In this document: one piece after another, positions 24,124 through 27,867 of the stretch
Layout of the letters: each line of letters begins with the position of its first letter
Position numbering within the stretch: the first letter of the stretch is position 1
Assembly: GCA_947454665.1 (NCBI GenBank)
Contig: CANGMU010000005.1
Location: 1 to 27,867, forward strand
Source of the DNA: Pseudomonadota bacterium
Lineage (GTDB): Bacteria; Pseudomonadota; Gammaproteobacteria; Steroidobacterales; Steroidobacteraceae
Reading direction: 5' to 3'
Length of the DNA: 27,867 nt
The notes under the pieces: model-generated
Databases searched by the model: none
The model's input: the letters and a program-made list of their open reading frames with translations, nothing else
Told to the model about the DNA's origin: nothing
Made by a program: the position numbers and the translations under genes

Positions 24124-24132
24124 AATCCATTT

Positions 24133-24158
24133 GCAAAACAGGCCTTCGGCCGTTTTGC
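24133..24158 (-). other. Hairpin just before tRNA-Gln
   Basis: GCAAAAC (24133-24139) and GTTTTGC (24152-24158) enclose GGCC-TTC-GGCC with a single bulged base, an eleven-pair stem ending nine bases from the mature 5' end of tRNA-Gln. It could be a processing signal, or a weak terminator/attenuator between rpsI and the tRNA. Confidence 0.5.
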
Positions 24159-24162
24159 GGAT

Positions 24163-24220
24163 CCCCGGTTCCCGTCGGCAAAAGGCGTGGCTTTTGCCGA
24201 CTGAACAAACAGGACCGGGG
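24163..24220 (-). other. Nested hairpin after rpsI
   Basis: An inner perfect eleven-base-pair stem GTCGGCAAAAG/CTTTTGCCGAC (24174-24184 and 24191-24201) is enclosed by an outer stem CCCCGGT/ACCGGGG (24163-24169 and 24214-24220). It begins eight bases after the rpsI stop. No U-run follows on the minus strand, so mRNA 3'-end protection or processing is as likely as termination. Confidence 0.6.
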
Positions 24221-24228
24221 AAGCGCGA

Positions 24229-24621
24229 TTAACGCTTCGAGTACTGAGGACCGCGACGGGCCTTGCGGCGACCGACCTTCTTGCGCTCGACCTCACGGGC
24301 GTCGCGCGTGACGAAGCCGGCCTTGCGCAGCGCCGGGCGCAGCGATTCGTCGTAATCCATCAGCGCACGCGTGATGCCGTGGCGGATCGCGCCGGCCTGG
24401 CCGGTGATGCCACCGCCCGCAACCGTCACGGTGATGTCGAAACGGTCGGCGAGCTGCGCGAGTTCGAGCGGCTGGCGGACGATCATGCGACCGGTTTCGC
24501 GACCGAAGAACTCGTCAAGCGAACGGTCGTTGACCGTGATCTTGCCGGTGCCGGACGTGAGGTACACGCGGGCGGTCGACGTCTTGCGACGACCGGTGCC
24601 GTAATTGCTGGTGACTGCCAT
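24229..24621 (-). CDS. rpsI: 30S ribosomal protein S9
   Basis: A 130-residue S9, identical in length to E. coli S9. Its C-terminal tail reaches the P-site tRNA anticodon; here it ends GRRKARRGPQYSKR with the conserved terminal SKR. Other family motifs are GTGRRKTSTARVYL, GGGITGQAGAIRHGITRAL and LRKAGFVTRDAREVERKK. It lies 15 bases after rplM, the universal L13-S9 operon. Confidence 0.98.
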   Translation of the reverse strand: MAVTSNYGTGRRKTSTARVYLTSGTGKITVNDRSLDEFFGRETGRMIVRQPLELAQLADRFDITVTVAGGGITGQAGAIRHGITRALMDYDESLRPALRKAGFVTRDAREVERKKVGRRKARRGPQYSKR

Positions 24622-24636
24622 CTGGATTCCTGGAAC

Positions 24637-25065
24637 TTACAGTTCGAGCGTCTTCGGCTGCTGGGCCTGATGCGGATGCGTTGCACCCGCGAACACGTGG
24701 AGCTTGCGGAACATGTTCCGGCCCAGCGTGTTCTTCGGGAGCATGCCCTTCACGGCGAACTGGATCGCGCGTTCCGGGTGTTCCTTCAGGAGCTTGCCCA
24801 GCGAGATGGACTTCAAATTGCCCACGTAGCCGGTGTGGTGGTAGTACATCTTGTCATCGAGCTTGGCGCCCGTGACCTTGACCTTGCCGGCGTTCAGGAC
24901 GATGAGGTTGTCGCCCATGTCGACATGGGGGGTGTAGTCCGTCTTGTGCTTGCCGCGCAGGCGGTGGGCGAGCTCGGTCGCCAGACGGCCCAGGGTCTTG
25001 CCCGTGGCGTCGATGACGAACCAGTCGCTCCGGACCTCGGCGGGCTTGGCAGATACAGTGCTCAT
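24637..25065 (-). CDS. rplM: 50S ribosomal protein L13
   Basis: A 142-residue L13, the same length as E. coli. It is an early-assembly protein of the large subunit. Motifs are WFVIDATGKTLGRLATELA, KHKTDYTPHVDMGD, YYHHTGYVG and AVKGMLPKNTLGRNMFRKL. ATG at 25065 adds a short N-terminal extension (MSTVSAKPAEVRSD). The Shine-Dalgarno is weak. L13 acts as an autogenous translational repressor of this operon in E. coli; whether the 5' leader here can do that is not evident. Confidence 0.98.
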   Translation of the reverse strand: MSTVSAKPAEVRSDWFVIDATGKTLGRLATELAHRLRGKHKTDYTPHVDMGDNLIVLNAGKVKVTGAKLDDKMYYHHTGYVGNLKSISLGKLLKEHPERAIQFAVKGMLPKNTLGRNMFRKLHVFAGATHPHQAQQPKTLEL

Positions 25066-25105
25066 CGTAATGTCCGCGTATGACGTGTCGGAAAAAAGGC
25101 GCAGC

Positions 25106-25134
25106 AGTTTATCCAAGCCGAGGCCGGAATGCAA
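25106..25134 (-). promoter_or_regulatory. Candidate promoter of rplM-rpsI
   Basis: Read on the minus strand, TTGCAT (25129-25134) and TAAACT (25106-25111) are exactly 17 bases apart, giving a 5' leader of roughly 35 bases for rplM. A TTTTTT tract follows in the leader. The hexamers are only three and four of six to consensus. Confidence 0.4.
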
Positions 25135-25195
25135 AGCTCGCTGAATGCCCGAACGCGGCACCGGCATGCCGGAACCGTGGACGGGGGCGACGTTA

Positions 25196-25201
25196 TATAT
25201 T
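25196..25201 (+). promoter_or_regulatory. -10 box of coq7
   Basis: TATATT lies six bases before the coq7 ATG, predicting transcription to start at the start codon itself. No convincing -35 is present at 16-18 bases. Confidence 0.45.
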
Positions 25202-25207
25202 GTGCGG

Positions 25208-25855
25208 ATGGCTAATACCAGTCCCCCTGCGCCGACGGACCTCGCCGATCACCTGTTGTGCGCCGCGGATCGCGCGCTCCGGGCCCTCTTTGCGCCGGCT
25301 CCCGCCGCTCGCCCGGTTCCGGGACCCGCTCCAGCGGCCCTCGAGGAATCGGAACGCCGCGAGGTGGCCGCCTTGATGCGGGTGAACCACGCCGGCGAAA
25401 TCGCCGCGCAGGGCCTTTACCACGGGCAGGCGCTCGCCGCCCGGGACCCATCCGTGCGCCAGATGCTGCTCGACGCCGGCCGGGAAGAGACCGACCACCT
25501 CGCCTGGTGCGAAGCCCGGCTTGCCGAACTGGGAGACCGCACCAGCCGCCTGGATCCGCTCTGGTACCTGGGCTCTTTCACCATCGGATTCGCCGCCGGC
25601 ATGGCCAGCGACCGCGCCAGCCTGGGATTCGTCTCGGAAACCGAGGCGCAGGTCGAGAAGCATCTGGACGGCCACCTGGAGCGGCTCCCCGCGCAGGACA
25701 CGCGCAGCCGCGCGATCCTCCGCCAGATGCGGGATGACGAGGTCCTGCATGGCCAGCAGGCCCGCGATGCCGGGGGCATCACGCTGCCCGCGCCGATGCG
25801 CCAGCTCATGAAACTGACCGGTCGAATCATGACGACGACGGCCCGCGTCATCTGA
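25208..25855 (+). CDS. coq7: Coq7-type 2-polyprenyl-3-methyl-6-methoxybenzoquinol hydroxylase
   Basis: A 215-residue diiron protein that hydroxylates C6 of the ubiquinone ring, replacing the flavoprotein UbiF of enterics. The iron ligands fit the Coq7 pattern in two repeats: Glu in NHAGEIAAQGLY, Glu and His in REETDHLAWCE, then Glu in SETEAQVEKHL and Glu/His in RDDEVLHGQQA. The MRVNHAGE block is diagnostic. ATG at 25208 (MANTSPP) gives the usual length; the frame is open upstream to 25145, but a -10 box lies in that stretch. No Shine-Dalgarno is seen, consistent with a leaderless start. It is divergent from rplM and followed by crp. Confidence 0.93.
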   Translation: MANTSPPAPTDLADHLLCAADRALRALFAPAPAARPVPGPAPAALEESERREVAALMRVNHAGEIAAQGLYHGQALAARDPSVRQMLLDAGREETDHLAWCEARLAELGDRTSRLDPLWYLGSFTIGFAAGMASDRASLGFVSETEAQVEKHLDGHLERLPAQDTRSRAILRQMRDDEVLHGQQARDAGGITLPAPMRQLMKLTGRIMTTTARVI

Positions 25856-25948
25856 CGCTGCGAGCCGCTGTCATCGCACTGCGGTTGCGGCTGCGCTGTC
25901 TTATGTAATACAAAGACAGACAGGCGATTGCCTCCAAACAGGATCGAC

Positions 25949-26698
25949 ATGCGAATGGATGACGCTGCGAAGCCCTTGAGCGACATACCGGCCATCAACC
26001 GGTTCCTGAGCTACTGCCGCATCCGCACGGTGCCGTCCAAGACGGTACTGATCCACGCCGGGGACCTGCCCGACGTCCTGTACTACATCATCAGCGGCTC
26101 GGTCGAAGTGATGATCGAGGACGCGGAAGGCAACGAGATGGTGCTGGCCTACCTCAACAAGGGCCAGTTCTTCGGCGAGATGGGGCTCTTCCACGAAGAG
26201 CCGACGCGCAGCGCCTGGGTCCGCACCCGCAATGCCTGCGAACTCGCGGAAATGACCTATCCGCGCTTCCGCCAGATCGCCGCCGAATCACCCGGCCTGA
26301 TCTTCGAGCTGGCCACGCAGCTGGCCTCGCGCCTCGACCGCACCAACCGCAAGCTGGGCGACCTCGCCTTCGTGGACGTTACCGGCCGCGTCGCGCACGC
26401 GATCATGGACCTGTGCGGCGAACCGGATGCGATGACGCATCCGGAAGGCATGCAAATCAAGGTATCCCGACAAGAGCTTTCGCGCCTCGTCGGCTGCTCG
26501 CGCGAGATGGCCGGCCGCGTGCTGAAGGCCCTGGAAGACCAGGGACTGTTGCGCGCGACAGGCAAGACGATCGTCGTCTTCAATGCGCGCCCGAAGATGA
26601 AGACGCGCCCGGTCACCGTGCCGGTGCAGGGCGCCGCCAAGGCCAAGGCTGCATCCCGCTTCGTCGACGACGAAGAGGATGAAGACGACGAGGATTAA
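25949..26698 (+). CDS. crp: CRP/Vfr-type cyclic AMP receptor protein with acidic C-terminal extension
   Basis: A 249-residue CRP-family transcription factor. The cAMP pocket is conserved (FFGEMGLF, then the Arg-Ser pair of TRSAWVR; the C-helix has DRTNRKLGDLAF with the Thr of the Thr-Ser pair kept and Ser replaced by Asn). The DNA-binding helix-turn-helix is SRQELSRLVGCSREMAGRVL, close to E. coli CRP and Pseudomonas Vfr, so the target site is probably TGTGA-like. The normal protein ends at about VVFNAR; here 35 more residues follow, Pro/Val/Ala/Lys-rich and then a run of 11 Asp/Glu among the last 11 positions. ATG 25949 has AGGA five bases upstream. The stop TAA overlaps the convergent rpe stop. 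Confidence 0.93.
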   Translation: MRMDDAAKPLSDIPAINRFLSYCRIRTVPSKTVLIHAGDLPDVLYYIISGSVEVMIEDAEGNEMVLAYLNKGQFFGEMGLFHEEPTRSAWVRTRNACELAEMTYPRFRQIAAESPGLIFELATQLASRLDRTNRKLGDLAFVDVTGRVAHAIMDLCGEPDAMTHPEGMQIKVSRQELSRLVGCSREMAGRVLKALEDQGLLRATGKTIVVFNARPKMKTRPVTVPVQGAAKAKAASRFVDDEEDEDDED

Positions 26699-27366
26699 CG
26701 TGCGGCGGCGATATTGGCGCGCATCGCGCCGATGACGCCCGCGTAATCCTTCGCCCCGAAGATCGCTGAACCGGCGACGAAAGTATCCGCGCCGGCGGCC
26801 GCGATCGCACCGATGTTGTCGGCCTTCACGCCGCCATCGATCTCCAGCCGCACGTCCCGGCCCGATGCGTCGATCAGCCGGCGCACCTGGCGCAGCTTGT
26901 CCAGCGTGCCCGGGATGAAACTCTGCCCACCGAAGCCCGGATTCACCGACATGAGCAGCACCATGTCGAGCTTGTCGAGCGTGTAGTCGAGCACGTTGAG
27001 CGGCGTCGCCGGGTTGAACACGAGGCCTGGCTTGCAGCCCAGGTCGCGGATCAGCCCGATCGTGCGATCGATGTGCTCGCTCGCTTCCGGGTGGAAGGTG
27101 ATGTAGGTGGCGCCGGCCTTGGCGAAGTCCGGGATGATCCGGTCGACCGGCTTGACCATCAGGTGCACGTCGATGGGCGCGGTGACGCCATGCTTTCGCA
27201 GCGCTTCGCAGACCAGTGGGCCGATGGTGAGGTTCGGGACGTAGTGGTTGTCCATCACGTCGAAGTGGACGATGTCGGCGCCGGCAGCCAGCACGGCATC
27301 GACTTCCGCGCCGAGCTTCGCGAAGTCGGCGGACAGGATGGAGGGGGCGATCCAGGGGGTTTGCAT
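26695..27366 (-). CDS. rpe: Ribulose-phosphate 3-epimerase
   Basis: A 223-residue TIM-barrel epimerase interconverting ribulose 5-phosphate and xylulose 5-phosphate (E. coli Rpe is 225). Motifs are IAPSILSADFAKLG with the substrate Ser, HFDVMDNHYVPNLTIGP with a metal ligand and catalytic Asp, DVHLMVKPVDR, MSVNPGFGGQSF and LEIDGGVKADN with the second catalytic Asp, and VAGSAIFG. ATG at 27366 follows the djlA stop by 13 bases and has a G-rich run immediately upstream. An open extension to 27450 runs into djlA and is not used. Its stop shares TTAA with the convergent crp stop. Confidence 0.96.
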   Translation of the reverse strand: MQTPWIAPSILSADFAKLGAEVDAVLAAGADIVHFDVMDNHYVPNLTIGPLVCEALRKHGVTAPIDVHLMVKPVDRIIPDFAKAGATYITFHPEASEHIDRTIGLIRDLGCKPGLVFNPATPLNVLDYTLDKLDMVLLMSVNPGFGGQSFIPGTLDKLRQVRRLIDASGRDVRLEIDGGVKADNIGAIAAAGADTFVAGSAIFGAKDYAGVIGAMRANIAAAR

Positions 27367-27379
27367 GCCCCGGAGTTTA

Positions 27380-27867
27380 CTACGCGATGCCGCGGCGCTC
27401 GCGCAGGAACTCGTAGGCCTCGCGGATCTGCTGTGTGCGTTCCTTTGCATGTTCCAGCATCGAATCCGGCAGGCCGTTGGCCTTGAGCTTGTCCGGATGG
27501 TGGCGGCTCATCTGCCGGCGGTAGGCCTTGACGAGCTCCGCATCCGACACCGTCGGTTCGACCTCCAGCACGCCATAGGCCGCCACCGTGCGGGATTCCA
27601 TGCTCGCCTGCGAATCAGCCGGACGGAAACCCGGGCGCCCGCCACGCAACGCCGCCGCGAGACTCAGGACCATGGGCTCGCTGTAACCGAGCAGGCGGCC
27701 GATGCGGATCACGCGCTCGCGGACGGGGCCCGAAAGATCATTGCCCGCCAGCGCGAAGCGCAACTGGATTTCGAGGAAGGTCTGCAGCAACTCCGGGAAC
27801 GCGCCGCAGGCTGCGCGTACGCGGCCCATCTCGGCGTCCAGAGCGAAATCCGGCTGCTTGCCGGCCG
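27380..27867 (-). CDS. djlA: DjlA co-chaperone, C-terminal part (5' end outside window)
   Basis: The 3' portion of a DjlA-type DnaJ protein. The visible part has the end of a TerB-like helical domain (around FALAGNDLSGPVRERVIRIG and LLGYSEPMVLSLAAAL), a short linker, and a complete C-terminal J domain: AAYGVLEVEPTVSDAELVKA, then YRRQMSRHHPDKLKANGLPD with the HPD motif, and IREAYEFLRERRG. In E. coli DjlA is a type III membrane protein that stimulates DnaK and is linked to envelope stress. The frame stays open through the right edge, so the ATG at 27829 is internal and the N-terminal membrane segment is not in the window. It precedes rpe by 13 bases. Confidence 0.9.
   Translation of the reverse strand, partial: AGKQPDFALDAEMGRVRAACGAFPELLQTFLEIQLRFALAGNDLSGPVRERVIRIGRLLGYSEPMVLSLAAALRGGRPGFRPADSQASMESRTVAAYGVLEVEPTVSDAELVKAYRRQMSRHHPDKLKANGLPDSMLEHAKERTQQIREAYEFLRERRGIA

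Overview
The window is a gene-dense, GC-rich stretch of a gammaproteobacterial chromosome. Three things point to a Xanthomonadales/Nevskiales-like lineage rather than an enteric one. The neighbourhood of zapB-like gene, zapA, 6S RNA and fau, divergent from ygfB-pepP-ubiH-ubiI, is the classic gammaproteobacterial one. Ubiquinone C6 hydroxylation appears to use a Coq7-type diiron enzyme. A Vfr/CRP-type regulator is present. This placement is inference from gene content. I see no insertion sequence, prophage, CRISPR array or rRNA.

Layout. 1-1523 (+): 3' end of rapZ overlapping zapE. 1528-2421 (-): rarD-type transporter. 2488-6593 (+): E1 alpha, E1 beta and E2 of a 2-oxoacid (probably pyruvate) dehydrogenase, then gpmA. 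6613-13146 (-): a tight six-gene run in the order dgkA, a large two-protease-domain/four-PDZ secreted protein, tsaC (Sua5 type), a fold-III ornithine/lysine decarboxylase, comB, and a membrane-anchored RraB-domain protein. 13199-14772 (+): ispG coupled to a pterin-4a-carbinolamine dehydratase. 14791-19198 (-): ygfB-pepP-ubiH-ubiI. 19268-20633 (+): zapB-like gene, zapA, 6S RNA, fau. 20658-24012 (+): EVE-domain protein, a 17-residue lysine/alanine peptide gene with its own promoter and terminators, rpiA, and leuA preceded by a candidate leader peptide. 24050-25065 (-): rplM-rpsI followed by tRNA-Gln(CUG). 25208-26698 (+): coq7 and crp. 26695-27867 (-): rpe and the 3' part of djlA.

Functionally this is mostly core metabolism and housekeeping: acetyl-CoA supply and glycolysis (PDH, gpmA), pentose phosphate isomerases (rpiA, rpe), isoprenoid and ubiquinone synthesis (ispG, ubiH, ubiI, coq7), one-carbon metabolism (fau), leucine synthesis (leuA), translation (rplM, rpsI, tRNA-Gln, tsaC), cell division (zapE, zapA, zapB-like) and global regulation (6S RNA, CRP, RapZ).

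The least ordinary items are a periplasm-directed bacterial protein with the full architecture of yeast Nma111/plant DEG7, including a dead second protease half; the tiny lysine-rich peptide gene with a promoter embedded in a long inverted repeat; a candidate leaderless leucine-codon-bearing uORF before leuA; a CRP with a 35-residue acidic tail; and several start codons placed 6-7 bases after a -10 box, suggesting leaderless mRNAs.
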